Shown piece by piece: positions 1 through 9,472 of a stretch of 64,000 nucleotides of DNA (position 1 is the first letter of the stretch; each line of letters begins with the position of its first letter). This stretch comes from Sphingomonas canadensis. GTDB taxonomy: Bacteria; Pseudomonadota; Alphaproteobacteria; Sphingomonadales; Sphingomonadaceae. Where the stretch lies: positions 164,412 through 228,411 of the forward strand of contig NZ_JAPDRA010000004.1 in the NCBI RefSeq assembly GCF_026013525.1, read 5' to 3'. The position numbers and the translations under genes are program-made. The notes under the pieces were generated by a model. The model did no database searches. It worked only from the letters and a program-made list of their open reading frames with translations, and was not told the DNA's origin.

Positions 1-1177
1 CGCTCATGAACCGGTCGACGCCCAGGATCAGCGCCATTCCCGCCACCGGCAGCGAGGGCACGACCGACAGCGTCGCCGCCAGCGTCACGAAGCCCGCGCC
101 GGTCACGCCGGCCGCCCCCTTCGACGTCAGCATCGCCACCAGCAGCAGCGACACCTGCTGCTCCAGGCTCAGGGGCGTCCCCGTCGCCTGCGCGATGAAC
201 AGCGCGGCGAGCGTCATGTAGATGTTCGTGCCATCCAGGTTGAACGAATAGCCGGTCGGCACCACCAGCCCCACCACCGGCCGCGCGCACCCGGCGCGCT
301 CCATCTTGTCCATCAGCGCAGGCAGCGCGCTTTCGGACGAGGAGGTGCCCAGCACCAGCAGCAGCTCCGCCTTCAGATAGCGGATAAGCCGCAGGATCGA
401 GAATCCCGCCAGCCGCGCCACCGTGCCCAGCACCACCAGCACGAAGACGAGCGAGGTGAGGTAGAATGTCGCCACCAGCGCGCCCAGGCTGATCAGCGAT
501 TTCGCCCCCTGGCTCCCCACCACGAACGCCATCGCGCCGAACGCGCCCACCGGCGCCGCCAGCATCAGCACGCCCACCAGCCGGAACACCACCAGCCCCA
601 GCCGCTCCAGCAGGTCGGTCACCGGCCGCGCGGGCTCCCCAACCATCGCCAGCGTGATGCCGAACAGGATCGCGACGAACAGCACCTGCAGGATCGATCC
701 GCCGGTCAGCGCCGAAACCAGCGTCACCGGGATGATGTCGAGCACGAAGCCGGAGATGGTCTGCGCGTGCGCCTTTTCTTCATAGCCGTGGATCTTGCTG
801 GCATCGAGCGTGGCGGGGTTCACGTGCATCCCCGCGCCCGGCTGAACCAGGTTGCCGATCACCAGCCCCACCACCAGCGCCAGCGTGGAGAAGAACAGGA
901 AATAGGCGAAGGCCTTGCCCGCCACGCGCCCCACCGCGCTCAGCTCGCGCATCCCGGCGATTCCGGTGACGATCGTCAGGAAGATCACCGGCCCGATGAT
1001 CATCTTCACCAGCTTGATGAAGCCGGTGCCCAGCGGTTCGAGCGACTTGCCCAGATCGGGCAGGAAGATACCGGTCAGGACGCCCGCGGCGATCGCGGCG
1101 AGCACCCAGAAATAAAGCTGGCCGAAGGTCCGCCGCCGCGCCGGCGCCTGCCCTTCCATTCCATGCGCGAATGCCAC
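1..1177 (-). CDS. Dicarboxylate/amino acid:cation symporter (DAACS family), C-terminus outside the window
   Basis: This is an inner-membrane secondary transporter that takes up dicarboxylates or acidic amino acids with Na+ or H+. About 392 residues are visible, almost all of the usual 400-450, and no stop codon is reached at the window edge. Family marks are the serine-rich re-entrant loop ([16 protein letters not shown]) and the later [16 protein letters not shown] segment, with many hydrophobic helices between. The start is taken as the GTG at 1177 because a GGGGGAGA ribosome site lies just upstream; an in-frame ATG at 1159 has no such site. It is transcribed away from the FAD oxidoreductase gene and is not an obvious part of the sugar locus. 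The substrate cannot be told from sequence (DctA and GltP are both possible). Confidence 0.88.
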   Translation of the reverse strand, partial: MAFAHGMEGQAPARRRTFGQLYFWVLAAIAAGVLTGIFLPDLGKSLEPLGTGFIKLVKMIIGPVIFLTIVTGIAGMRELSAVGRVAGKAFAYFLFFSTLALVVGLVIGNLVQPGAGMHVNPATLDASKIHGYEEKAHAQTISGFVLDIIPVTLVSALTGGSILQVLFVAILFGITLAMVGEPARPVTDLLERLGLVVFRLVGVLMLAAPVGAFGAMAFVVGSQGAKSLISLGALVATFYLTSLVFVLVVLGTVARLAGFSILRLIRYLKAELLLVLGTSSSESALPALMDKMERAGCARPVVGLVVPTGYSFNLDGTNIYMTLAALFIAQATGTPLSLEQQVSLLLVAMLTSKGAAGVTGAGFVTLAATLSVVPSLPVAGMALILGVDRFMS

Positions 1178-1349
1178 CCGCTCTCTCCCCCGGTCTCCAG
1201 CCGGGTGCAGGTTATAGCGCCGCCGCCCCGGCTGTCATCCACGCGCCATTGCCGCCGCAAAGCCCCTCGAAGTATATTACACTCTATCACTTATACAGAA
1301 GCCGCGCTAACCTCCGGCGCAATCACGCTATGCCGATGGAGAGGGACCG
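1178..1349. promoter_or_regulatory. Divergent promoter region of the symporter and FAD oxidoreductase genes
   Basis: A short AT-rich island (about 1265-1300) lies between two genes that read away from each other. It contains GTATA (1272-1276) and TATAC (1292-1296) as inverted arms, each usable as part of a -10 box in opposite directions. No clear -35 box can be assigned, so the exact promoters are inferred. Confidence 0.35.
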
Positions 1350-3026
1350 ATGGCGGTAAAGGGGTCACCGGACGGGTTCGAAGCCGCGCTGAAGCTGGCG
1401 CGGAAGAAGGATGTCGTGGTGGTCGGTGGCGGCCCCGCCGGCTGCGCCGCGGCGCTCAGCGCGGCCCGCAACGGCGCCGATGTGATGCTGATCGAGCGCG
1501 CCGCCTATCTGGGCGGGATGATGACCGGCGGCGGGATCGGCGGCATCGGCATCAACGGCTATATCATCGAGCGCGGCGTCGGGACCGAGGTGGCCAAGGG
1601 CATTCCGCTGGAAATCCTGCATCGTGCCCAGGCGATCGACGCGGCACCCGAAGGCCCGCCGATCGCGCGCCATCCCACCGATTCGGTGATGATGACCAGC
1701 CTGCTCGACGAGATGATGGAGGAAGCCGGGGTCCAGCTTCTGTTCAACACCGTGGTGTTCGACACGCTGGTCGAGGACGGGCGGGTCAAGGGCGTCGCCA
1801 TCGCCAACAAGTCGGGCGGCCAGGTCGTTCTGGCCGATGTCGTGATCGACGCCTCGGCCGATGGCGACATCGCCGCGCGCGCGGGCGCCCCCTTCCACCA
1901 CGGCCGCGACGAGGACGGGCGCCACCACGGCGGATCGATGGACATGCAGATCGGTGGGATCGACGTGGACCGGCTGATCGCCTGGCTCCGCGCCCAGCCG
2001 CTGATGACCGAGGAGGAGCGCGCCGAGCTGGAGCGCGAGCGTTCGGAACTGATGGGCGCCGGCCGTGCGCCCAACACCTATAAGACGCTCGACGGCGAGA
2101 CCCGATCGCGCGAGCCCGTGGCCAATCAGACCGACTGGGACGAGGTGGACCGCATCCGCGCCGCAGGCGGCATCCCGCGCCTGCACTTGTCCTCAGGCGG
2201 CGGCGGCCCGATCCCGGGCAAGTCCAGCGCACCGCGGATCGACGGCAAATATGTGCCGCTTCCCGCCGGGATCGACCGCGAATGGGTGGATTATATCAAG
2301 GCGGGCAAGGTGCCGCTGCTCTATGGCGCGGCCGAGCCGGTCTATCCCCCGCCCCGTTTCGGCAACATCGGCATCTTCCGCCATGGCAAGATGCGCGACG
2401 GCCAGATGATGTCGGGGGTCTATGAGGTATGGTACGACCATACCGACGAAGAGGCCGTAAGCAGATCGCTGATCTACCGGCGCAAGCTCAACCGGGTCTA
2501 TCTGAATTTCCTGCGCGAACGCATCCCGGGGTTCGAGCAAGCCTATATCGTCATGGAAACGCCCACCGGCGGTACTCGCGAGGGGCGGCGCATCCTGGGC
2601 GATTATGTGCTGACCGAGCATGACGTGATGGAGGGGCGGCGCTTCCACGACGTGATCGCCAAGGGCGGTCCGCGCGGCCCCGGCCTGCACGCCGTCACCG
2701 GGCTGTGGGGCGATGGCGTCGATGCGGCGCTGCAACGGCCTTACGACATCCCCTACCGCATCCTGCTGCCGCGCGGGCTGGAGGGGCTGCTGGTCGCGGG
2801 GCGCTGCGTATCGACGACCTTCGCCGCGCTGGGCGCGGTGCGCGATCAGGCGACCTGTATGACGATGGGCGAGGCAGCCGGCGCCGCCGCGGCGATCGCG
2901 GTCCGCGAAGGCACCACTCCCCGGGAAGTCGATATCGCGGCGCTCCAGCAACTGCTTTCCGGCCAGGGCGCGCTGCTCCACATCCCCGGCGAGGAGCCGG
3001 CACCAGCCGCGCCCGCACCCGCCTGA
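1350..3026 (+). CDS. FAD-dependent oxidoreductase (FAD_oxidored family)
   Basis: A 558-residue cytoplasmic flavoprotein with no signal peptide. An N-terminal Rossmann dinucleotide site is clear: GGGPAG at residues 26-31, then a glutamate at the end of strand two (MLIE), followed by the LGGMMTGGG segment typical of the PF12831 family. The C-terminal part (LLVAGRCVSTTFAALGAVRDQ, cut here to its key GRC and RDQ) closes the FAD site in this family. The ATG at 1350 follows a GAGAGGGACC ribosome site. It is the first gene of the rightward sugar block, 264 bp before GH35. Relatives are often found in polysaccharide loci of Bacteroidetes and Proteobacteria, but the substrate is not known. A role in oxidising a released sugar or aglycone is only inference. 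Confidence 0.8.
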   Translation: MAVKGSPDGFEAALKLARKKDVVVVGGGPAGCAAALSAARNGADVMLIERAAYLGGMMTGGGIGGIGINGYIIERGVGTEVAKGIPLEILHRAQAIDAAPEGPPIARHPTDSVMMTSLLDEMMEEAGVQLLFNTVVFDTLVEDGRVKGVAIANKSGGQVVLADVVIDASADGDIAARAGAPFHHGRDEDGRHHGGSMDMQIGGIDVDRLIAWLRAQPLMTEEERAELERERSELMGAGRAPNTYKTLDGETRSREPVANQTDWDEVDRIRAAGGIPRLHLSSGGGGPIPGKSSAPRIDGKYVPLPAGIDREWVDYIKAGKVPLLYGAAEPVYPPPRFGNIGIFRHGKMRDGQMMSGVYEVWYDHTDEEAVSRSLIYRRKLNRVYLNFLRERIPGFEQAYIVMETPTGGTREGRRILGDYVLTEHDVMEGRRFHDVIAKGGPRGPGLHAVTGLWGDGVDAALQRPYDIPYRILLPRGLEGLLVAGRCVSTTFAALGAVRDQATCMTMGEAAGAAAAIAVREGTTPREVDIAALQQLLSGQGALLHIPGEEPAPAAPAPA

Positions 3027-3208
3027 AAGCGGCCGCGAAGCCGGGATCGATAGCCTTGAAGCCCCGGGGCAGATCGGGGCGCCTGGGTCCGGCCGTATCG
3101 CGCCATGATCGAAGAACGCCGCGACTGACCGTGATACCGGCGGCCGCACCCCCGGCTGGCACGATACGCCACCTGCCGCCGCCCGTGCATTAGGCGCTAG
3201 CCAAGGAG

Positions 3209-3222
3209 TGACAACGATGTCA
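3209..3222 (+). promoter_or_regulatory. LacI-type operator upstream of the GH35 gene
   Basis: TGACAACGATGTCA is a 14-bp near-palindrome with a central CG, the usual form of a LacI-family operator; one base pair is mismatched. It is followed directly by TAAA, so the 17-bp string GACAACGATGTCATAAA (3210-3226) is matched at 15 of 17 positions by the complement of 18423-18439, upstream of the TonB receptor. TAGCCA (about 3197-3202) and CATAAA (3221-3226) may be the -35 and -10 boxes, with the operator in the spacer. The likely ligand is the LacI-type protein encoded at 11097-12173. Confidence 0.6.
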
Positions 3223-3290
3223 TAAAGTCCTCGCCGAGCGGACCGGCGGGGCGCTGGCGAATCAAAAACGGGAGAGGGAACCAGCCAGCC

Positions 3291-4937
3291 GTGATGCATC
3301 GCCTTTTCCGTCGGCTGGGCCGCGCCGCCGCGCTCGCGGCCGCCGTGATACCTGCCCTGGCCCTCTCCGCCGTCGCCCAGCCTGCGCCGGAGCTTCCCCG
3401 CCTGGTTTCAAAACAGGGCCGGCACGCCCTGTTCGTCGATGGCGCGCCCTTTCTGATGCTCGGCGCCCAGGCCAACAACTCCAGCAACTATCCCTCGCAG
3501 CTCCCCGGCGTCTGGCCGGTGCTCGCCGCGCTCCATGCCAACACCCTGGAGATGCCCGTCGCCTGGGAACAGATCGAGCCCGAGGAGGGCCGGTTCGACT
3601 TCAGCTTCGTCGACGCGCTGATCGCACAGGCGCGCGAGCGGGACATGCGCCTTGTGATCCTGTGGTTCGCCACCTGGAAGAACACCGCCGCCAAATATGC
3701 GCCCGAATGGGTGAAGCGCGACGGACGCCGCTTCCCCCGCATGCGCAGGCCGGACGGCTCGGCCCATTATGCGCTCAGCCCCCATGGCCGCAACACGCTG
3801 GAGGCGGACAAGAAGGCGTTCACGGCACTGATGCGCCATATCGCGGCGATCGATCGGGATCATCGCGTGATCATGGTCCAGCCGGAGAATGAGGCGGGAA
3901 GCTATGAACTGATGCGCGATCATTCGCCGGAGGCGGACCGGCTGTTCCGCGGCCCCGTTCCCGCGGAGCTGGTCCACGCCCTGGGCAAACGTCCCGGCAC
4001 CTGGACCGAACTGTTCGGCCCGCGCGCAGAGCAGTTCTTCCAGACCTGGCACCTGGCGCGATACGTCGATGCGGTGGCCGCCGCGGGCAAGGCGGAAAAG
4101 CCGCTGCCGATGTACGTCAACGCCGCGCTGGGCAATGCGTTCAGCGACGAAACCGGCGAGGTGGGGCCTTCCGGCGGGCCGAACTGGAACGTTATCGCGG
4201 TGTGGAAGGCGGCGGCGCCGAATATCGATCTACTGGCGCCCGACATCTACAACCGCGATCCGCGCGCCGTGATCGCCTTCCTCGATCATTACGCGCGGGC
4301 CGACAACGCGCTGATGGTGCCCGAGATCGGCAACGCCGCCGAATATGCCCGTTTCCTGTGGCCCGCCCTTGGCCGAGCTGCGATCGGCTTCGCGCCGTTC
4401 GGCATGGATGACACCGGCTATTTCAACTATCCGCTGGGCGCCAAGGCGCTGGACGCCGACACGATGCGCGCCTTCGCCGCCCCCTATGCCATGCTGCGGC
4501 CGATCGCGCGCGATTGGGCGCGGGTCGCGTTCGAGAACCCCACCTGGGGCACCGCCAAGGGGGCGCCCGATCAATCGACGGTGATGGGCCGCTGGCAGAT
4601 CAGCGCGGCCTATGGCCAGTGGCAGATGGGCGAGCCGGACTGGACTTGGCTCAAGACCGATCCGCACCCGCTGGCCGGCACGCCCGCGGGCGGCATGGTC
4701 GCCGCCCAGATCGGCCCGGACACCTTTCTGATCAGCGGAACGCACGTCCGCGTCCGCCTGTCGCTGGCCCGTCCGGCCGCGGGCGAGAGCGGCCAGATCC
4801 TCGCCGCCGAGGAGGGCAGCTTCAAGGACGGGCGCTGGGTGCCCGTGCGCCGCTGGAACGGGGATCAGACCGATTACGGCTTCAACTTCACCGCACAGCC
4901 CGTGCTGCTGCGCGTGACGATGGGAAGCTATCGCTGA
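3291..4937 (+). CDS. GH35-type beta-galactosidase with DUF5597-like C-terminus, secreted
   Basis: A 548-residue glycoside hydrolase expected to remove terminal beta-galactose in the periplasm or at the cell surface. A signal peptide (basic start, then [17 protein letters not shown]) ends near residue 29. The fold is a GH35/GH42-type barrel: [13 protein letters not shown] early on, an Asn-Glu pair at 200-201 (PENEAG) as acid/base, and Glu345 (VPEIGN) as the probable nucleophile. The remaining C-terminal part is beta-rich. It resembles the small DUF5597-containing GH35 enzymes, one of which acts on xyloglucan galactose in Cellvibrio. The start may be GTG 3291 or the next codon ATG 3294; the GAGAGGG site lies rather far upstream. 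GH31 follows after 25 bp, so the two are surely cotranscribed. A LacI-type operator lies 69 bp upstream. Confidence 0.82.
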   Translation: MMHRLFRRLGRAAALAAAVIPALALSAVAQPAPELPRLVSKQGRHALFVDGAPFLMLGAQANNSSNYPSQLPGVWPVLAALHANTLEMPVAWEQIEPEEGRFDFSFVDALIAQARERDMRLVILWFATWKNTAAKYAPEWVKRDGRRFPRMRRPDGSAHYALSPHGRNTLEADKKAFTALMRHIAAIDRDHRVIMVQPENEAGSYELMRDHSPEADRLFRGPVPAELVHALGKRPGTWTELFGPRAEQFFQTWHLARYVDAVAAAGKAEKPLPMYVNAALGNAFSDETGEVGPSGGPNWNVIAVWKAAAPNIDLLAPDIYNRDPRAVIAFLDHYARADNALMVPEIGNAAEYARFLWPALGRAAIGFAPFGMDDTGYFNYPLGAKALDADTMRAFAAPYAMLRPIARDWARVAFENPTWGTAKGAPDQSTVMGRWQISAAYGQWQMGEPDWTWLKTDPHPLAGTPAGGMVAAQIGPDTFLISGTHVRVRLSLARPAAGESGQILAAEEGSFKDGRWVPVRRWNGDQTDYGFNFTAQPVLLRVTMGSYR

Positions 4938-4962
4938 AGCGCAACGAAAAGGGAGAGACTGG

Positions 4963-7815
4963 GTGAGACACCTGCTGATCGCGCTTGCGATTACCGCCAC
5001 CACGGCATGTCCGGCCGCCGCGCAGAGCTATGAGCGCATTGGCCATGGCGTCACGGTCACGCCCGCGGCGGGGCCGGCCAAGCGCGTGCGCGTCCTGGCC
5101 TATGGCGACGCGGCCTTCCGCGTCACCGCCGTCCCGGGCGACACGATCGATCTGCCGCCCAGCCTGATGGTCACCGCCCAGCCCCACGGCGATCCGGCGA
5201 TCAGCGAGGCCAAGGGCGTTGTGACGCTCACGCTGCCCCGCGCGCGCGCCGAGATCCGGCTGGCCGACGGGGGCGTCCGCTTCTTCGATGCGGCGGGGCG
5301 CGAAGTGCTGGGCACCGAGGGCGCGCCCGGCTTCCGCCCGCGTGCGATCGAGGGTCAGGGCTTCCTCGCGATCCAGCAGAAGTTCAATCCCGGCACCGAC
5401 GAGGGTTTTTTCGGCCTGGGCCAGCACCAGAACCGCCAGATGAACTATAATGGCGAAGACGTTGAGCTGGCCCAGCACAACATGGACATCGCCGTCCCCT
5501 TCCTTGTCTCCACGCGCAACTATGGGCTGTTGTGGGACAACAACGGCATCACCCGCTTCGGCAATCCGGTCCCCTATGCGCTGGCGGGCGAGAAGCTGAA
5601 GGTGGCGAGCGGCGGCAAGCCCGGGTGGAAGGCCGAATATTATCTGGGCGACAAGCTGGTGGTCACCCAGCAGGAACCCACGATCAACTATCAGTTCATC
5701 CGCGATCAGGCGAAGTGGCCCGCGGAGGCCAAGGCGCAGACCCGGCCCGATCCCAACACTGGCCAGAACACCGCGGGCGTCGTGGTGGGCAAGCAGCATG
5801 TGGTGTGGACAGGCTCCGTTACGCCGGACAAGAGCGGCGTCCACCGCTTCCGCCTCTATTCCTCCAGCTATGTGAAGGTCTTCGCCGACGGCAAGGAGGT
5901 GCTTAGCCGCTGGCGCCAGAACTGGAACCCCTGGTTCCACAACTTCGATCTGCCCATGAAGGCCGGCAAGCCCGTGGACATCCGCGTCGAATGGGAGCCC
6001 AACGCGGGCTATATCGCGCTCTACCACAATGATCCGATGCCCGCTGCGGACCGGCATTCGCTGTGGATGTCGTCCGAAGCGGCGCGCGCGATCGACTATT
6101 ATTTCGTCGCCGGGGCGGACATGGACGGCGTGATCGCCGGCTATCGCGGCCTTACCGGCAAGGCGGAGATGCTGCCGCTCTGGGCCTATGGCTTCTGGCA
6201 GAGCCGCCAGCGCTACGAGACGCAGGAACAGCTCCTCTCGGTCGTCAGCGAGTATCGCAAGCGGCGCATCCCGTTCGACAATATCGTCCAGGACTGGTTC
6301 TACTGGCCCGAGGATAGCTGGGGCTGCCATTGCTTCGATCCCGCGCGCTTCCCCGATCCGAAGGGGATGGTGGACGCCGTGCATGCGCAGAACGCGCGGA
6401 TCATGATCTCGGTCTGGGCGAAATTCTATCCCACCACCGATCACGCCAAGGAACTGGACGCCAAGGGCTGGCTCTACCGCCGCCCGCTTGAGGCGAAGCA
6501 GAAGGATTGGGTGGGGCCGGGCTATTACAATAGCTTCTACGATCCCTATGCGCCCGGCGCGCGCGCGCTGTTCTTCGATCAGGTGAAGGACACGCTGGTA
6601 TCCAAGGATTTCGACGCCTGGTGGCTCGATTCGGTCGAGCCGGACTGGCATTCGAACCTCTCGATCGAGGAACGTGCCTATCAGATGAAGTCCGCCGAGG
6701 GCGGGCCGGGCGCCGCGATCTTCAACAGCTATCCGCTCGTCCATGCGGACGGGTTCGCCGGCAACCTGCGCAAAGCGCAGCCGGAGCAGCGGCCGTTCAT
6801 CCTCACCCGGTCGGGCTATGCGGGCATCCAGCGGACCAGTTCGGCGCTGTGGTCCGGCGACGTCGCCGCGCGCTGGGACGATCTGCGCGACCAGATATCG
6901 GCCGGGGTGAACCTGTCGATGTCGGGCATTCCCAACTGGACGCACGACATCGGCGGCTTCGCGGTGGAAGACCGGTATTCGCAGCAGGACCCCGCCCATC
7001 TCGACGAATGGCGCGAGCTGAACCTGCGCTGGTATCAGTTCGGCGCTTTCACCCCGCTGTTCCGCAGCCACGGCGAGTTCCCGCGCCGCGAGGTTTATGA
7101 GATCGCGGGCGACGACAAGGCGATGTACGATGCGATGGTGGGCTATAATCGCCTGCGCTATCGCCTGTTGCCCTATATCTATGCGATCGCCGCCGACACC
7201 TGGCACCGCGACGGCACGATGATGCGCGGCCTGGCTATGGACTTCGCCGCCGATCGCAAGACCTGGAACATCGACGACCAATATCTGCTCGGCCCCGCCT
7301 TCCTGGTCGCGCCGGTGACCGCCTACAAGGCGCGCAGCCGCCAAGTCTATCTGCCCGCCGGCACCGGCTGGTATGATTTCGCGACCGGCGCCTGGTTCAA
7401 GGGCGGTACCACCGTCACCGCGGAGGCCCCGCGCGAACGCATGCCGCTGTTCGTGCGTGCCGGATCGATCGTGCCCAGCGGGCCGGAGGTCCAGTGGACC
7501 GGCGAGCAGCCTGGCGGCGCGATCGTCCTCCATGTCTTCACCGGCGCGGACGGAGGATTCGCGCTCTACGAGGACGACGGCCTCAGCCCCGGATACAAAA
7601 GCGGCGCGTTCGCCCGCGTGCCGGTGCGCTGGGACGAGAAGGCGGGCACGCTGACCATCGGCGCACGCCAGGGCAGCTTCCCCGGCATGGCGGCGCGGCG
7701 ATCCATCTCCGTCCGGTTCCACACGCCCGACACGGCGCAGGCGCCCGATTTCACGGAGAACGCCGCGCTGCGCTTTGACTATCAGGGCGAGGAGATCGTG
7801 ATCCGCCGGCCGTAA
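4963..7815 (+). CDS. GH31 alpha-xylosidase-like enzyme with inserted PA14 domain
   Basis: A 950-residue exported glycoside hydrolase. The GTG start at 4963 follows GGGAGAG; the first 22 residues form a signal sequence ending in ACPAAAQ, which could be cut by signal peptidase I or, less likely, be a weak lipobox. The order is a GH31 N-terminal beta domain, a PA14 insert at about 218-358, a (beta/alpha)8 barrel, and beta C-terminal domains. The nucleophile is Asp556 in WWLDSVEP and the acid/base is Asp633 in SGDVAARWD. A PA14 insert inside the GH31 N-terminal region is the known feature of Xyl31A of Cellvibrio japonicus, an alpha-xylosidase that prefers xyloglucan oligosaccharides. Together with GH35 next door this supports removal of xylose side chains. 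A general alpha-glucosidase role is less likely. Confidence 0.85.
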   Translation: MRHLLIALAITATTACPAAAQSYERIGHGVTVTPAAGPAKRVRVLAYGDAAFRVTAVPGDTIDLPPSLMVTAQPHGDPAISEAKGVVTLTLPRARAEIRLADGGVRFFDAAGREVLGTEGAPGFRPRAIEGQGFLAIQQKFNPGTDEGFFGLGQHQNRQMNYNGEDVELAQHNMDIAVPFLVSTRNYGLLWDNNGITRFGNPVPYALAGEKLKVASGGKPGWKAEYYLGDKLVVTQQEPTINYQFIRDQAKWPAEAKAQTRPDPNTGQNTAGVVVGKQHVVWTGSVTPDKSGVHRFRLYSSSYVKVFADGKEVLSRWRQNWNPWFHNFDLPMKAGKPVDIRVEWEPNAGYIALYHNDPMPAADRHSLWMSSEAARAIDYYFVAGADMDGVIAGYRGLTGKAEMLPLWAYGFWQSRQRYETQEQLLSVVSEYRKRRIPFDNIVQDWFYWPEDSWGCHCFDPARFPDPKGMVDAVHAQNARIMISVWAKFYPTTDHAKELDAKGWLYRRPLEAKQKDWVGPGYYNSFYDPYAPGARALFFDQVKDTLVSKDFDAWWLDSVEPDWHSNLSIEERAYQMKSAEGGPGAAIFNSYPLVHADGFAGNLRKAQPEQRPFILTRSGYAGIQRTSSALWSGDVAARWDDLRDQISAGVNLSMSGIPNWTHDIGGFAVEDRYSQQDPAHLDEWRELNLRWYQFGAFTPLFRSHGEFPRREVYEIAGDDKAMYDAMVGYNRLRYRLLPYIYAIAADTWHRDGTMMRGLAMDFAADRKTWNIDDQYLLGPAFLVAPVTAYKARSRQVYLPAGTGWYDFATGAWFKGGTTVTAEAPRERMPLFVRAGSIVPSGPEVQWTGEQPGGAIVLHVFTGADGGFALYEDDGLSPGYKSGAFARVPVRWDEKAGTLTIGARQGSFPGMAARRSISVRFHTPDTAQAPDFTENAALRFDYQGEEIVIRRP

Positions 7816-7839
7816 CAGGGGGAACCTGCGGCCGCGGGA

Positions 7840-7882
7840 GCGGCTGGCCGGCGGTGAGGCAGCGGACCCGCCGGCCAGCCGC
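7840..7882 (+). terminator. Strong hairpin between GH31 and dgoK
   Basis: GCGGCTGGCCGGCGG (7840-7854) and its exact complement (7868-7882) form a perfect 15-bp stem with a 13-nt loop just after the GH31 stop. No U-tract follows, so it is either a GC-type terminator or an mRNA 3'-end stabiliser that would lower dgoK-dgoA expression relative to the hydrolases. Confidence 0.6.
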
Positions 7883-7972
7883 AGACCAGCGCCCCTTCCC
7901 GGGTTTCGGCGGGGCGCGACAACCCTCTATACCACGTCCGTCCCGGCAGCTTCCGCCGGGGATCGCAGGAGG

Positions 7973-8836
7973 ATGATGCGCTTCGCCGGACCCTTCCTAG
8001 CCGTCGACTGGGGCACCACCAACCGCCGCTGCTTCCGGATAGAGGCGGGCCGGGTGACGGACAGCGCGAGCGATGATCGCGGCGCCGCCGCGGTCACCGA
8101 TTTCGCCGCGGAGGCGGCCGGGCTGCGTGCGCGGCTGGGCGACCTGCCGATGCTGCTCGCGGGGATGGTGGGATCCAGCATCGGCTGGCGCACCGCGCCC
8201 TATGCCCCGGCCCCGGCCGGCATCCCCGCGCTGGCCGCCGCGCTTACCTGGATCGACGCGCGCACGGTGATCGTCCCCGGTGTCGCCACCGCGCGCGACG
8301 TGATGCGGGGCGAGGAGTTGCAACTGCTTGGCGCCGCCATCGCCGGGATGGCGCCTCCCGATGCGCTGCTCTGCCAGCCCGGAACCCACTCCAAATGGGC
8401 ACGGATGGAGGCGGGCCGCATCGCCGGTTTCACCACCGCCATGACCGGCGAGCTGTTCGCGCTGATCCGCTCGCACGGCTTGCTGGCGGCCCAGCTCGGC
8501 GCACCCGCCGTGGCGGGCGCGGCGTTCCTGGAAGGCGAGGCGGAGGGGCGGCGGCGCGATCTGGCCGCATCGCTGTTCGGCATCCGCGCGTCGGGGCTGC
8601 TCGGCCTTCGCGACGATGCGGACGCCGCCTCCCATGCCTCCGGCCTGTTGATCGGCGCAGAGGTCGCCGCGCGGCTGGCGGAAAGCCGGGCGGACGCCGT
8701 CCATATCCTCACGGACTCGCCGCTGGGCGGGCTATACGCCGCAGCGATCGAGGCCCAGGGCGCCCGCGCGATACTGCTCGACAGCCGGACCGCGTTCATA
8801 TCGGGGGCCGCCGCGCTCGCCACGGAGATAGCATGA
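7973..8836 (+). CDS. dgoK: 2-dehydro-3-deoxygalactonokinase
   Basis: A 287-residue cytoplasmic kinase that phosphorylates 2-dehydro-3-deoxy-D-galactonate (KDGal) with ATP in the De Ley-Doudoroff pathway of galactose. The N-terminal phosphate-binding motif (VDWGTTNRRCFRIE) and the length match DgoK. The AGGAGG site at 7967-7972 touches the ATG at 7973, so the second ATG (7976) may be the real start. The stop overlaps the next start as ATGA. Lying beside a beta-galactosidase, it would process the released galactose once galactose has been oxidised to galactonate; the dehydrogenase and dehydratase for those steps are not in the window. Confidence 0.88.
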   Translation: MMRFAGPFLAVDWGTTNRRCFRIEAGRVTDSASDDRGAAAVTDFAAEAAGLRARLGDLPMLLAGMVGSSIGWRTAPYAPAPAGIPALAAALTWIDARTVIVPGVATARDVMRGEELQLLGAAIAGMAPPDALLCQPGTHSKWARMEAGRIAGFTTAMTGELFALIRSHGLLAAQLGAPAVAGAAFLEGEAEGRRRDLAASLFGIRASGLLGLRDDADAASHASGLLIGAEVAARLAESRADAVHILTDSPLGGLYAAAIEAQGARAILLDSRTAFISGAAALATEIA

Positions 8837-9465
8837 CCCATGTTGCCGCATTCGATGCCGCCTTCGCGCGCTGCCCGCTGGTGGCGATCCTGCGCGGGAT
8901 CGCCCCCGATGAGGCGGTCGCGGTGGGAGATGCGATCGCGGCGGCGGGGATCACGCTGGTAGAGGTGCCGCTCAACTCGCCCGATCCGCTGGAGAGCATC
9001 GCCCGCCTTGCCCGTGCGCTGGAGGGCCACGCCCTCGTCGGCGCGGGCACGGTGCTCGACACGGCCCAGGTAGGTGCGGTCGCGGCGGCGGGGGGACGGA
9101 TGATCGTTTCGCCCAACACCGATCCGGCGGTGATCGCCGCCAGTGCAAGCCTGGGCCTCGCCTCCATTCCCGGCTTCTTCACGCCCAGCGAGGCGTTCGC
9201 CGCGATCGCCGCCGGCGCGACCGCGCTCAAGCTGTTCCCGGCCGAAGGCGCCAGCCCCGGGGTGTTGAAGGCGATCCGTGCCGTGCTGCCCCCCGGGATG
9301 CGCGTGCTGGCCGTTGGCGGGATCACGCCGGAAGGGATGGCGCCGTGGCGCGCGGCCGGGGCTTCGGGTTTCGGCGTGGGCACCGCGCTCTACGCGCCCG
9401 GCCGCTCCCCGGCCGACTGCGCCACCCGGGCCGCGGCCTTCGTCACCGCGCTGGGCGCGCGCTGA
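8833..9465 (+). CDS. dgoA: 2-dehydro-3-deoxy-6-phosphogalactonate aldolase
   Basis: A 210-residue class I aldolase that splits KDPGal into pyruvate and glyceraldehyde 3-phosphate. The KDPG/KDPGal aldolase fold is clear: ILRGI (Arg21), VEVPLNSP (Glu44), the GAGTVLD strand, SPNTDP, and the Schiff-base lysine Lys133 in ALKLFPAE. The LNSP and FPAE forms are those of DgoA rather than Eda (which usually has TLRT and KFFPAE). The start overlaps the dgoK stop by four bases, giving translational coupling. It ends 7 bp from the stop of the convergent GH39 gene. Confidence 0.88.
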   Translation: MTHVAAFDAAFARCPLVAILRGIAPDEAVAVGDAIAAAGITLVEVPLNSPDPLESIARLARALEGHALVGAGTVLDTAQVGAVAAAGGRMIVSPNTDPAVIAASASLGLASIPGFFTPSEAFAAIAAGATALKLFPAEGASPGVLKAIRAVLPPGMRVLAVGGITPEGMAPWRAAGASGFGVGTALYAPGRSPADCATRAAAFVTALGAR

Positions 9466-9472
9466 CGCGGCG

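Noticed and set aside
1..1349. Copy of the tRNA-Ala 3' end marking a left island border
   Set aside because: I looked for GAACCCC/GATTCCCC-type matches to the tRNA end and found none in this stretch.
767..2083. 438-codon plus-strand frame over the symporter/oxidoreductase junction
   Set aside because: It runs out of frame through two well-supported genes, and its product is Arg/His-rich without domains.
4888..7722. Open frame of 944 codons on the minus strand opposite GH31
   Set aside because: It is an antisense shadow of the GH31 gene; the translation shows no domain and the codon pattern follows the sense gene.
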